From Pseudogymnoascus destructans (Eukaryota > Ascomycota > Leotiomycetes > Thelebolales > Thelebolaceae), in assembly GCF_001641265.1 (NCBI RefSeq), contig NW_020167523.1, positions 1,786,592 to 1,850,591 on the forward strand: DNA of 64,000 bases, read 5' to 3'. Below are positions 1 through 10,911 of this stretch, in pieces. The notes below the pieces were generated by a model. That model was not told the DNA's origin and searched no databases. It saw only the letters and a program-made list of their open reading frames with translations. Position numbers and translations under genes: made by a program. Numbering within the stretch: the stretch's first letter is position 1; each line of letters opens with the position of its first letter.

Positions 1-166
1 ATATAAAGATTCTTCGACAGAAGGGTCGATACCGGGGCCCCAAGGTATTCTTATATCAAGACTTTCCTGTATGTGCAACTTACAACTTTCAATTGAGCCG
101 GTGAATGTTGGGGCTTTTATTACCATATATGGTGATATGTTTTTCAAAATCTAACCAAAAATATCC

Positions 167-2837
167 CAGTGTTCGGCAGATACTACCCAGGTAGTATCTG
201 GGTCCTCGCCAGGTAAGGTAAGTATCTGAGCGGCTTTGCTCAGGTAAGGTAGGTATTTACAGATACTTTAGCAGGTAGTTGAGCCTCAATTCCGTATACA
301 AAAATGACGCTTTTGATATTTGAAATAGATAATGATATGTAACTAGAATATGTAACTAGAAAAGTGAAACTCGTGACAAATATAATAATAAAATAGACAG
401 CCCCTATTCCTATTCTTCTGCCTCATCATCTGCATCATCACCGTCGCTGTCGGCATCTGGTAAATAACCCCAATTCCGTAAGCAAAGCAGATATCTAATT
501 GTCGATGGCGACAATCTATTCCTTTTCTTAGTAATGATATCGCTACCATTGCTAAATACCCGTTCTGATGGTGCTGATGTCGCAGGAATTGCAAGATGGT
601 CTCGAGCAACTTGAGCAATTATTGGATATTGATATTGCTTTGCAGACCAATATTTGAGAATATCAGTATGCTCACCAGGCCGTGGTTCAAGCATCCATCG
701 TTTCCATTCTGGTTCTTCAAATGATATACCCTCTGATGCAAATAAATCTTCATCAGAATCTGGTTCTTGCACTCTAGTATTTGCATTTCCTAATGCATCT
801 GCAAGAGCTGTTTCACGTTCAATACGCTCTGTATCAAGATGATATTGCCGTGTCTTATATGTTCTACAAACATCTTCAAACTGTGCTCTTGCCCGTGTGA
901 TTCGTACATGATCTGTACTATCTGGATATATCTTTTTAAACACTGTATGGTTCATCAGTGGATCGCAAATTGTAGCTACAGCTGAGTGCTTACATTGCTG
1001 ATTTGTTGCAAGAGTATAATACGCGTGAAGCTTTTGATAAGCTACTGTGCATGCAATACCAATTGCTGAGTGCTCGCCAACTTCTTGTTGCATCTTCTTA
1101 ACTTTATTTATCATTTTAAGATAAAGTGGAATAGCAAAGTTAAGTGACGGATATGTATCACTTTGTAGCCGTCTTGATGGTTTGAGAAATATTAAGAACA
1201 GTCGTTCAAGATCTTTAATAACAGCCCAATCTCCTGTAGTTAATGCAATATCTTTCATACTAATATCAAGCTGTTGTGTTATGCATACTGCTGTGATTGG
1301 TATTTGGAGTTTTAATGCTGTATCAAGCATACGATGTGTTGAATTCCATCGTACTGGCATATCAAGTGATAGTTGCTGTGGTTTTAAACCTATAGCTTTG
1401 ACTTGTCGTTGTAAAGCATCCTTCCATGCTCGTCGATTACGAAAGACATAGATATGTCTTCGTAGCTTTGCAAGAGCATTCATGACTTCCACATGACTAT
1501 CTCTACTAAATGGAATCCGAGCTGCACCTTGCTCACACCGGTATGTCTCTGTCTCTACATCTGGTTCTGCTTTTAAACTCGTAAGAGCGGCTTGAACTGC
1601 GAGATTTATGATATGTGCAATACACCGGACATCGCCTTCTTTGACAGTAAATGTCCAAGGTTGTTGAGTTGATGTTTGGGCGTTGCTAGCCAATTTCTCA
1701 TATTCTGAGAGCATCACAGTATTTGATGATGCGTTGTCTCGGGTGCATGTAAAGATAGCGCCTGTAATAGCTATACTATCTGTTACAGCTGCTAATTGCT
1801 GAGCTAAGTATTCACCGCTATGAATAGGCTCTTGAAGATGTATCACATCAAGCAATTTTGATTTCTGCTGCCATTTATCATTAATCCAATGAGCGGTAAC
1901 AGCAGCATACTCTGTATAGTTCCGTGCAGACCATGCATCTGTCGTTATGGATATCCGGCCTCCATGTATAATATGAGAATGGAGTTCAAGCTGTAGTATG
2001 CCTCGGTGATATGAGAATTGGCGTTGTAGTTCTCGGTGCAATGTTCTTGACGAAAGTGATAACACAGATGGACTTAAGAACCGTACTAATTGACGATATG
2101 AATAGCTTTCGATAATGCGTAAAGACAGGTTATTAGATACTATAAACGATAGCACTAACTCTCTATATTTGGCTGGATTGTTTGTTGGTCTTGATTCATG
2201 GGTCGCTGGTCTCCGAGGCTCAAAAATGATGATGTGCTGCTAGATTGACTTGAAGGCGCTGTATTCTTGTGTTTAAGAGCATCATAGATTCCTTTATGCT
2301 TAAGACTATAGTGTTTCCAAAGATTGCCAGTTGAAGCAGCAGCTTGAGCATGGGTTTGAGCTGCGGGCGAGTATCCGCAATTAGGCTGCATACAGCATAC
2401 TTTGATAGTTGGCGGGTTGCTCTCAAGTAGTATTCTTGAATATAGTTCCTTCGTGAACAGCAGCGACTGCGTTGGCGGTAGCATTTGGCTAGGCGGGTGT
2501 AGACGGACAGGAATTGGATTTGATTGCTGAAAAGGGGTAAAAAGCCCTGGTAGGGCTGGCTCATCGTGAGGATTATAGCCATCAAGGTCCGTCGGCACGT
2601 CTGACGACGGAGAGTCACTCATTTTCACGGCAATTATCACCATATCAAGCATGAAGACGAGTATTTCAACGTTAGCATTTGTGCGGCTTGGCTACACTTG
2701 GCAATACTTGGCATGTATCTGGGTAAGTATCTGAAAATACCGGGATACTCAGGTATTTTGAGAATGAGCCCAGGTAGGTAATTACCCAGGTAATTACCTG
2801 AACACCACAGGTAATCAGGTATCTGTGCCGCACACTG
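167..2837 (-). mobile_element. Complete hAT-family DNA transposon (hAT1)
   Basis: The element starts with CAGTGTTCGGCAGATAC and ends with the inverted form of CAGTGTGCGGCACAGATAC, an imperfect terminal inverted repeat. The 8 bases before it (159-166) and after it (2838-2845) are both AAATATCC, the 8-bp target-site duplication expected of hAT elements. Inside both ends lie clusters of short subterminal repeats around the words CAGGTA and GTATCTG (about 180-285 and 2700-2825). The only gene is a hAT transposase on the minus strand. Intact ends and a perfect duplication point to a fairly recent insertion. Confidence 0.92.
410..2652 (-). CDS. hAT transposase with BED zinc finger, two reading-frame segments
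   Basis: This is the transposase of hAT1. The N-terminal segment (2652 down to about 2160, ATG at 2652 or 2622) holds a BED-type finger: a CxxxxC pair, then STGNLWKHY and a KH pair. The second segment (about 2260 down to 410) holds the RNase-H-like core, starting with the typical KYRELVLSFIVSNN stretch. It ends in the hATC dimerisation region (APSERVFS, then KKRNRLSPSTI) and an acidic tail. The two segments are in different frames and meet near 2155-2260, so either a short intron or a frameshift joins them; I could not settle which. The second segment has no ATG of its own. Function: cut-and-paste transposition of hAT elements. The family call is sure; whether the protein is active is not. 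Confidence 0.85.
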
Positions 2838-3764
2838 AAATATCCAGAAAATTATCACCTCACCAAATATTTCCCCGTCGCTTGCCTCAGTTGGAGATCT
2901 GAAGAGCCAGAATCAATCTTCTATTTCTATTATTATATTTTTCTTTCTTTCTTCTGTTGTCTATAACATATATATCATCACCTCCGTTTCCTGTCAGGGT
3001 AGGAGTATATATCTTGAAAGGTGGATAACCCTCTGCTTCACCCGTTTCTATTTCTATTTCTATACCTAGCTGATAAGCTTCTGTCCCCAACTCCCCCGCC
3101 GCCGAATTCTAAACTGGCGCGCCCTCGTATCGCTATTATTGGCGCAGGTATCACCGGCGTGTCCAGCGCGGCTCACTGTATCGGTCATGGCTTCGACGTC
3201 CAGCTTTTTGAGAAGGAGGAACGAGACGGGCTTGGGGGATTTGGAGTGTGAGTGATACTTTTTAACAATTTGAGACATTGATGGTGACCAGACTATAGAG
3301 AGTGAACAATACCTCTGGCCTCCAGATCCATTCGATGATGTACCGCTTCCATCCGTCTGTTCAGTGGGCCGCGACCCAAACAAAGAGTAAATTGTCCAGC
3401 AGGTGGCTGAGCTTTGGAAACGCTATGGCCTTGACTCACGCACCACCTTCAACACTTCAGTCGACAAGGTGACCCAGACTCAGAGGGGCGCTGGATTGTC
3501 AACAGCGAATCCAACGGCAAGTTTGACGGTATCATCGCCGCCGTAGGCACTTGTGGAGACCCCGCGCATCAACAACCAGCAGGCCTTCAAGGGTGAAGTC
3601 TACCACAGCAGCCAATTAACTGGCAAGGAAGCCAAGGGCAAGAAAGTTGTAATAATCGGTGGAGGCGCCTCTGCCGTGGAGGCCCTTGAGTTCTCCACAA
3701 ACTCTCACGCAGAGCACACCACAATTCTCGCTCGCAGCGACAAATGGATCATCCCGCGCGAATT

Positions 3765-4279
3765 CAAATGCTGACAGAAGAAGATGAAGACCTCACTACA
3801 TTCAGAACTCGATTTGGATCCTACAAATACAAGGTCATGCCCTTCGGACTCACAAATGGTCCAGCAACATTCCAGAGGTACATGAATGAAACCCTCATGG
3901 ATTACCTCACAGAAAATGGCTAGACTACAAACGAGAGATGCATGGATTGGATTTAGCATTTTGAGAAGCATACAAAGACCTGGAGTGTTGGTGGTTATTG
4001 CCTCTTAGTCCTTAATGGTCATGAGAGCCACCACTTAGATGAGTTTAAGGAATACTACAAGGAACACAACATTATTACGCTTTTTATGCCTGCTCACTCT
4101 TCCCATATACTCCAGCCACTTGATGTTGGATGTTTTAGCATATTAAAGAAGGCTTATGGTCGGCAAATTAAAGATATGATGCAGGCTCATATTATTCACA
4201 TTACTAAGGATGACTTCTTTCCTGCCTTCCATGCTGCATTTAACACTGTAATGACTGAAAGCAACATTTAGGGCGGGTT
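3765..4279 (+). mobile_element. Nested fragments of a gypsy reverse transcriptase and a pogo/Fot-like DDE transposase
   Basis: Positions about 3770-3920 read TTFRTRFGSYKYKVMPFG and NGPATFQRYMN, the conserved core of a Ty3/gypsy reverse transcriptase. Positions about 3925-4271 read as the C-terminal catalytic part of a pogo-type transposase, with LVLNGHESHH and MPAHSSHILQPLDVG. In active pogo enzymes the second catalytic aspartate lies in a DGH motif; here it reads NGH, so the residue is lost. A stop follows SNI at 4271. Both are dead remnants inside the monooxygenase pseudogene. Confidence 0.8.
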
Positions 4280-4830
4280 TGTAATGGTGGGTACACCAGA
4301 TGTGAGAATCTAGCCACCCAAGGAAGGGATGATTTTACTAAGACAACACACTGTCTTAGAAAAAGAGCCAAAGGGTCATAGCTTAGACTATTCCACAATG
4401 CAGCAATCAGGTGTATGATATAGTGGAGTGGTTTAGACAAGTTGTAACAAATGTTGAGTCTGAGAACTCAGGGATAAGTCAGAGGTTAGCACCTCAGTGA
4501 CTTTTCAGAAACAAGGAGTAACAAGATCAATGCTTGGAAGCTTGGAAAAGACGTGGAAGTATGTGATAGTCGATTTACTGTATTGTCTGCTTGCCCTTTC
4601 TTGAGAAAAGGGCAATCCTATTTATGCTAAAGGAGTGTAGTTCTCTCATTTTCCAAGACTTCCATGACTAACCAGGCTTGGTAACTGTAGTCGACATAAG
4701 AGAATCCCATAGAACCATCTCCTAGGTTTCTAGCCTATAGGAAGTGAAAGGAGGTCCAAGGTCAGAGTACCCCTATAGTCAAATTATGTCATAACTTAAC
4801 CAATCTTGTGGGTAACTAAGGAGCGATGAC
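4280..4830 (+). repeat. LTR fragment of repeat family R1 (copy 1, 3' truncated)
   Basis: The sequence starts TGTAATGGTGGGT and matches 31,410-31,960 closely over its whole length. It also matches, inverted, the repeat at 59,604-60,495. It interrupts the pogo transposase fragment just after the codons SNI-stop-GGF. It ends abruptly at GGAGCGATGAC, where monooxygenase sequence resumes, so the last third of the LTR is missing here. Confidence 0.75.
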
Positions 4831-5873
4831 CCATCGTCAATGTCCTCTTCTTCAACATCTTCGGCCAGGAGACCTTCCTCAGCTTCATTCCCGAATTCCT
4901 GCTCCGCAAGTTCTTCTACCGTGACCTCCGACCGGCCCCAACAGACAAGGGCATCTTCGAAGGAACACCCATGGTCAACTTCGACATCTTCGATCTGATC
5001 CGCTCCGGCGACGCCGAGTGGCTCCGCGGCGACATCCTCTCCTTCACCGAGAACGGCCTGGAATTCAACCAGCGCGCCAAGGGCGTCCCAAAGCTCGGCC
5101 CAGGCAAGACAGTCAACGTCGACGCCGACATCGTCATCCTCGCAACCCGCTTCGACCGCCCCTCTCTCTCCTTCCTCCCGAGCGAAACCTTCGAGGCCCC
5201 CTACGGACCACCAAACTGGTATCTCAAGACCTTCACACCCCAGCACCCGAGCGTATGCATCAACGCCATCGGCTCCGTGGGCAACTGGCACATCGGAATC
5301 TACACCCGCATCCTGTTGATGTTTCTCCTGGACCCTTTGACGCGGCCGCGCCCGTAGTGGACAAAGTGCTAGATCGGCATGACGAGGCTGCTGAAACATT
5401 TCAGGCCGACGGGCACGTTTGACTTCTTCACGTACCTTGAGTTGGTGTAGTAGTTTATGTTTTGTGTTGCTATTAACCCCTTCCGCTGGAAGTGGGCCCT
5501 GTTTATGTTCTTTGGGATTGGGAGAGAGGGGCCAGTTGAGGCTGTGAGGGAGAAGTTGGGGTTGACGAATGGTGTTAAGGGTAGGGATGAGGGGATGGGT
5601 ATTTGAGAGTTTGATGAAGAAAAGTCAATCGCTGAATGGGATGGAGAGTGGTGTATTGGAAGGCGTCGACTGGTTATGATGTCTGGTGGACGGAACTCGA
5701 CATGGGGGAAAAGTAATGCGATTTTTATGACTTCAGGGATGAAGCCTTACCTGCCATACATCACAGATAGACCAGAAGTCAGATGAAATATAAAACATAA
5801 ATCATTGGTAACGGCAAGATTCTCTGAGCCTGGAGCTAGAATTGAATATGACGAATCTGGGATTTGAACCGAG

Positions 5874-6065
5874 GACAAACACTTGAGCTTGTATAAAAGC
5901 AATACCCAATTCAAGACCACAGAAAGAAATTATAAACGCTAAAGGCATTAAACCTAAAAAGAAGAATATAAATCCTGAAGTCATCATATTATAAGTAAAT
6001 CCAGCTAAGATATGTAATAACATATGACCACTTAAGATATTAGCAAAGAAATGGAAGGGCGTGAG
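5874..6065 (-). pseudogene. Nuclear insert of mitochondrial DNA: atp6 fragment
   Basis: The minus strand reads LTPFHFFANILSGHMLLHIL and then TSGFIFFFLGLMPLAFIISF and LGIAFIQAQVF. This is the conserved C-terminal membrane region of fungal mitochondrial ATP synthase subunit 6, which carries protons through the Fo channel. It is AT-rich unlike its surroundings. The match begins in mid-gene and stops after QAQVF. The next bases (about 5840-5873) look like the 3' half of a mitochondrial tRNA (a GGTTCAAATCC T-arm). A piece of mitochondrial genome was therefore pasted into nuclear DNA. It cannot work as a gene here. Confidence 0.85.
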
Positions 6066-6360
6066 ATTGTAGAGGTGCTGTTTCCAGACACCGGCGACTG
6101 AACAAGACGCGAAGGAACCTGGCGGGCATACTTGCTATTAAATTTTTATACGGTCGAGACAAAACATGGTGTTTATTCTTGCTATGGCTTGCGCCGCCTC
6201 GGCTTTGTTAATACCAAGTCTTCACATCCCACCTCATTCACAATCGCCCAGGAATGCTATTTAGGTTTCCCATGTCTCCCAGAGATGAGTTCCCATTACC
6301 ATAATCGCCCAGCCAAAGCTATAAACACTGCCCTGCCCTTGTTTTCTGTTCTCACGTTCG

Positions 6361-8480
6361 CTATAATGTGCTCTTCTCGTTGATCATCCAGCGTCTCTTG
6401 GCGCTGTGACCTCTCTCCGGGACGACGCCTGCATCTGCTGGCGCCCGTGGTGTTCCCCAGAGTCCACCGCTCAATGGGGCCACTTCGTCTGCCTCGCCGT
6501 GGTTGCTGGAGAGTTTCCTCGCTGGCTTCGGCTCTGCAAACTGCACCAGGTTGGAGGAGGGCGATATGGCCATGTCTCCGAAATTAAGTACCATATCATC
6601 GCCTTCGCCCCCTTCCTCGAGAGCCTCTTCGCCGGCCCTGGTCGGTGCAGACCACAGCCCGATACTTCCTCTCACAACCGGCGTATAGCTTTTATGGAGT
6701 GAGCTCGACGCTACACTCGCTGTCCGCCTGATACTCCCAAAGTTACCAGACTGAGGTATCGCGCGAACTGGTTCACTGAGGGTGATTGGCTCCACGAAAG
6801 GATTTGCGAGAGAACCATTTGCATTGTACCTGTTGGGTGGACGGAAGGGTAGTGCGCTTACAGACGGTGTGCGCGAGCTGGATGCCGACGCATTGGAGGT
6901 TCGGCGAATGTGTTCGGTGGAATTAATAAGTTTGATGTCGTATTCGTCATAGAGGGTTGTGGTTCTAGACGACGTATGGGAGTGCGCAGGTGTAACGCCA
7001 GGTGTCGAGCCCGGTGTTTTCTGAGGTGTGGGCTTCAATACGGCCATAGTTAGGGATGCCATTCCGACATCGAGAAGGGCTGGCTGATTGGTCATGGCGC
7101 CGATGAGGGCATTGCAGCCAGCGCCATGGGTGACCAGTATAATGACAAGTTCTGTGTCTTCGTCGGCTGAAGTTTCAGGCGGGGTATCAGTGGGACCTTG
7201 GCTGGTTGAGGGCCTTGACGTTCGTCTTTTGGGCTCGTCATTTTGGCGGTACCAATCGACAAGCAGTGCGAGGCCTCTGCGGAAGCGCTTGTGCATTGAG
7301 CTCCATTCTTCGCCGTATTCGCCTCCGTTTCCCCAATTCTGCGGCTCCCTCATACTGTCCCATTGGAAGTCGATGTCAACACAAGCATCCTTGCCATGTG
7401 CGACATAGCCAGATGGAATAGGGTCTGACCCTGACACGGCGTAGTGGGGAATCGGAGGGACGTATGCAGCACACTCTCCATTCTGTGGGGTTGACAACTT
7501 GGTGTTAGGTCTCCCACTGATCCGACTCGTAGTTGAATTGACGCCGCTCACACTGTTGATACGGTCCCGCGAGGCAGGTTGCCTGGGAGATATCATGGCA
7601 TCTTCTTTGTCGCTGTCAGGGGCTATGACTGGGCTTCCCCATCCGCCTGGAAACCCGCTAGTGGCCGTCGCCTCTCTGGGAGTGATGTTTGAATAGTCCT
7701 CTCGGCGCATGAGATCCGCCTTCGCGCCTGCAACCATCAACACCGAGCTTGGAGGAGGGGTGATTTGCTCAAAGTAATCGGGCGACAGCCATTCTCCGAG
7801 AAATGCATCGACGCGCAGCGTAGCCTTGCTGATCGTCGGGGAGTCCTTGGTGGCCACTGGTGGCACTGGCTCAAATATAGGCTCCAGCCTCGGAGAATCA
7901 GTCTTGATTTTGGGTCTGATCCTCGGGGATGATTGGAACACAGAGGTCGACTGGAATACTGGAGCATCCGAAAGCTGTGTCGCGGTTGGCCGCCGTGGAT
8001 GGTTGCGCGCTGGGTTCTGGGCGATGCCGGACGCGATGGCCACGGAGGTCTGCACGCAGCGGAGGAAAGGCGAGGTGTGTATTACAACGCGCTGTTTTTT
8101 CTTCGGCTTGGCAGCCTCTGGCTTGCCATCCTTATTTTCGTCTGTCGTCGTTCTTTGCAGGCCGGCTTCTCTGGCGTTGAGAAGGTTGCCTATCCTCGCG
8201 CCCAGGGCTCTTGACTGTGTCCATCCTCCGTAGGTGAGTGGCGGATCGTAGGGTGTCGGGGAGTTGAGATGCCACTGCTTGTCTGCAGCATCCAGACGAG
8301 CTCCGTGCCTGTAGTAGACAGCAACAGTCAGCTTTCTGGGTTCGTAGCCATTAATCGCTCACAGCCGCGGCGGCGACCCTGCGCCCAGGCCGGATAAGCA
8401 AAAACATGGAGCATGGGGAGATGGAATGACAAGCAGAGCACTAACCTCACAACAATGAGCACAGCGGGTGGGCCAGCCAT
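6361..8480 (-). CDS. Histidine phosphatase (phosphoglycerate mutase-like) family protein
   Basis: Two exons are supported. Exon 1 is 8480-8446 and codes for MAGPPAVLIVV plus the first two bases of an Arg codon. An intron with GTTAGT...CTACAG borders follows (8445-8309). Exon 2 is 8308-6361. Splicing makes the catalytic RHG motif of the histidine phosphatase superfamily (RHGAR), in which the His is phosphorylated during catalysis. The predicted protein is about 660 residues. Further landmarks are VIHTSPFLRCVQTS (second arginine region) and LVTHGAGCNALIG (second catalytic His). The family core is embedded in long Ser/Pro/Thr-rich segments that look disordered, especially the last 250 residues. 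The substrate cannot be told from sequence. The gene diverges from gpi8 across a region of about 960 bp. Confidence 0.85.
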
Positions 8481-9442
8481 AGCTCTATGCCGTCGTCGGA
8501 TATCTCACATCGAGCGAGGGAAGGTTTGGGCGAAAGAGGGTATCGTGGTCTCTGGTTAATAAATAAGTCGTCGAGTTGGAGAATTAAGCAGGGCATGACA
8601 GGACACCTACAGACGGGGCTCAGCACTACGTAGAAGCGGAGAGCGGAGAGCGGAGAGGCGGTTTTCATGTGATTACCAGTAGCATCATCGCCAGAAAATA
8701 ATGAGGCAACGAACGAGCAAAGGGAAAATGTAGTGGCGAGAGGAGGATGTATATTTATATCATGTTTATCTATATATCCGCCCTGTTTTTTTATGGGAAT
8801 TCGCGTTTTCAGCATCAAACAGAGTTGACCCTTTATACGGCACCGTGCAGGACCCTAAAAATTTCACAAATTTCACAAATTTAACGGCATATTTTGTATA
8901 TTTATTTCAGGGACCTTTTTTCTATGTTTTAAGGTTTTTCCAACGTTTTTTATATGTTTTGTAATGCTTTTTATTGATCTACCAATGATTTATCACGGTT
9001 GGTACATCAGATTATGCACACTTGGGGACCTCAAATATACTTAGGCCGCTTACAGTTAGTCATGTATCCTATGGGTACTGCATTGTGGTCGATCCACCCT
9101 GCCGTACGTACTAGATTAGGTAATCTGGTACTTCTGTGGTACTTGCTGCACCGTACAGTGCAGGTACACTCGTGATTATGTAAAACCTGTCAACCACGTG
9201 ACCACGCCCCAGAACTATCAGGATACAGTGAATATCCCGATATCAGTCTAGATTGTACAGTATCACGCCGCATTTACGAATTATACACATCTACAGCCTC
9301 TTCAACAAACCTATGCTTCAATTGCCCATTACACGAACATAGTCCCTCTGTCCATGGAAACGCCGGTGGCCTGCTAGGTTTCCCCTCCCTCGAACCACCT
9401 CGACACAACTCTCCAACTCATACGCCCCCTCAACTCCTCACC
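8481..9442. other. Intergenic region between divergent genes
   Basis: No gene is seen. The left part is the likely promoter of the histidine-phosphatase gene. About 8860-8960 is AT-rich, with a repeated AATTTCACA word and T-runs. The last 100 bases before the gpi8 ATG are CT-rich, as is common upstream of fungal starts. Confidence 0.5.
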
Positions 9443-10681
9443 ATGAAGCTCTTTCTCTCCCTCCTACTCCCCGTCGCCATCTCCCTCCTCCCCGACGCCT
9501 CCGCAGAACACACCTCCAACTGGGCCGTCCTCGTGGGAACTTCACGCTTCTGGTTCAACTACCGCCATCTCGCCAATGTCCTCTCTCTCTACCGCACAGT
9601 GAAGCGCCTGGGCATCCCGGACTCCCAGATCATCCTCATGCTTCCCGATGACATGGCCTGCAACCCTCGCAACGCGTTCCCGGGAACCGTATACTCTAAT
9701 TCCGACCGCGCCGTCGATCTCTACGGCACCAACATCGAGGTGGACTACCGTGGCTACGAAGTGACGGTCGAGAACTTCATCCGCCTGCTCACCGACCGCG
9801 TGGGCGACGAGATGCCGCGCAGCAAGCGCCTGCTCACAGACGAAAACTCTAATATACTCATCTACATGACCGGCCACGGAGGCGACGAGTTCCTCAAGTT
9901 CCAGGATGCCGAAGAGATCAGCGCATTCGACCTTGCAGACGCCTTTGAGCAGATGTGGGAGAAGAGACGCTATCACGAAATCCTCTTCATGATCGATACC
10001 TGCCAGGCGAACACCATGTATTCGAAATTCTACTCTCCCAACATCATCGCGACTGGCTCCTCGGAAATCGGCGAGTCTAGTTACTCTCACCACGCGGATA
10101 ACGACGTCGGGGTTGCCGTCATTGACAGGTACACATACTACAACCTCGACTTCTTGGAGACCCAAGTCCGCGACCCGTCATCCAAAAAGACTCTTGGTGA
10201 CCTGTTTGACTCGTACGACGAGAGCAAAATTCATTCACAACCTGGCTTCCGCTGGGATCTCTTCCCCGGGGACGAGGAGGAGGGCCGAAAACGCCTGATT
10301 ATGGACTTTTTCGGAAACGTCCAAGGCGTAGAGGTTGGCGAGCCAGAAGAGAATTTAGGACGATGGCCGAATAGCACAGAGGAAGCGGAGTGGAAAGAAG
10401 ATTTGCTGTCACTAGGCAAGAAGATTAGAGAGTTGGCTGATGCCCAAGAAGCGGCGGATAAGTTGAGCCGAGAGGCGGAAACAAGCCGACAGGAGAAGGC
10501 TACTGAGGAGCCTACGGCAGCACCGGAGGCGAAGACAGTCCAAAAACCCGGACAGGCGAGGATACGTGCGGCGAAAGTCTCGGAAGACGAGGGTTGGTGG
10601 GGAAAGAAACTCGTTGGTGCGTGGGTACTGGGAGGCCTTGGAATGGCCTGGGCGGCTGGGAGTTATATGGAGGCTCTGTAA
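9443..10681 (+). CDS. gpi8: GPI-anchor transamidase catalytic subunit Gpi8
   Basis: The single-exon gene codes for 412 residues. It is the Gpi8/PIG-K cysteine protease of the GPI transamidase in the ER membrane, which removes the C-terminal signal of a precursor protein and attaches the glycolipid anchor. Residues 1-21 are a signal peptide. The C13-family catalytic pair is visible: His145 in TGHGGDEF and Cys187 in DTCQANT. HTSNWAVLVGTSRFWFNYRH near residue 24 and LPDDMACNPRN near 68 are hallmarks of the family. A charged Glu/Lys/Ala-rich linker (about 310-375) leads to a C-terminal membrane segment (about 388-410). Length and architecture fit the fungal enzyme. The ATG is the first in a good CT-rich context. 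The gene converges on the 2060-residue gene, about 230 bp away. Confidence 0.96.
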   Translation: MKLFLSLLLPVAISLLPDASAEHTSNWAVLVGTSRFWFNYRHLANVLSLYRTVKRLGIPDSQIILMLPDDMACNPRNAFPGTVYSNSDRAVDLYGTNIEVDYRGYEVTVENFIRLLTDRVGDEMPRSKRLLTDENSNILIYMTGHGGDEFLKFQDAEEISAFDLADAFEQMWEKRRYHEILFMIDTCQANTMYSKFYSPNIIATGSSEIGESSYSHHADNDVGVAVIDRYTYYNLDFLETQVRDPSSKKTLGDLFDSYDESKIHSQPGFRWDLFPGDEEEGRKRLIMDFFGNVQGVEVGEPEENLGRWPNSTEEAEWKEDLLSLGKKIRELADAQEAADKLSREAETSRQEKATEEPTAAPEAKTVQKPGQARIRAAKVSEDEGWWGKKLVGAWVLGGLGMAWAAGSYMEAL

Positions 10682-10911
10682 TATTATATCGTATAGATGA
10701 GTGTATTTTAGGCGAATAGCGAATTTTGATGAATGTCTTCACCGAGTAGTCTTTTGGGTGACAAAGCATCCGTTCATGTTCATTGACGGATTTGGGATCG
10801 AGAGTAGATTCTTGTCACGCATTCTGCTGGAAAATACGGGATGAACATTTATTTCTACAAATCTGTCTCCAATATACGTACAGCTCAGTTACTCCAACAA
10901 CTTTTCCTGGG

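Larger units (their letters stand above)
3069..5605 (+). pseudogene. Flavin-containing monooxygenase pseudogene, split by transposon fragments
   Basis: The N-terminal part (about 3115-3250) has the FAD dinucleotide-binding motif GAGITG. A later part (3553-3770) has the NADPH-binding motif GGGASA. The C-terminal part (4831-5560) carries FNIFGQETFLSF, ATRFDRPS and, in another frame, a stretch ending NPFRWKWALFMFFGIG. Such enzymes oxidise N- or S-containing compounds or ketones with NADPH and oxygen. The gene is dead: there is no ATG, a frame break near 3240-3250 next to an old GT-AG intron, a frameshift near 5340 with stops near 5450, and a 1.06-kb insertion of transposon fragments at about 3770-4830. 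Sequence on both sides of the insertion reads on as one protein. Confidence 0.85.

Noticed and set aside
9542..10165. 207-codon frame opposite gpi8
   Set aside because: Antisense shadow of a well-conserved gene.
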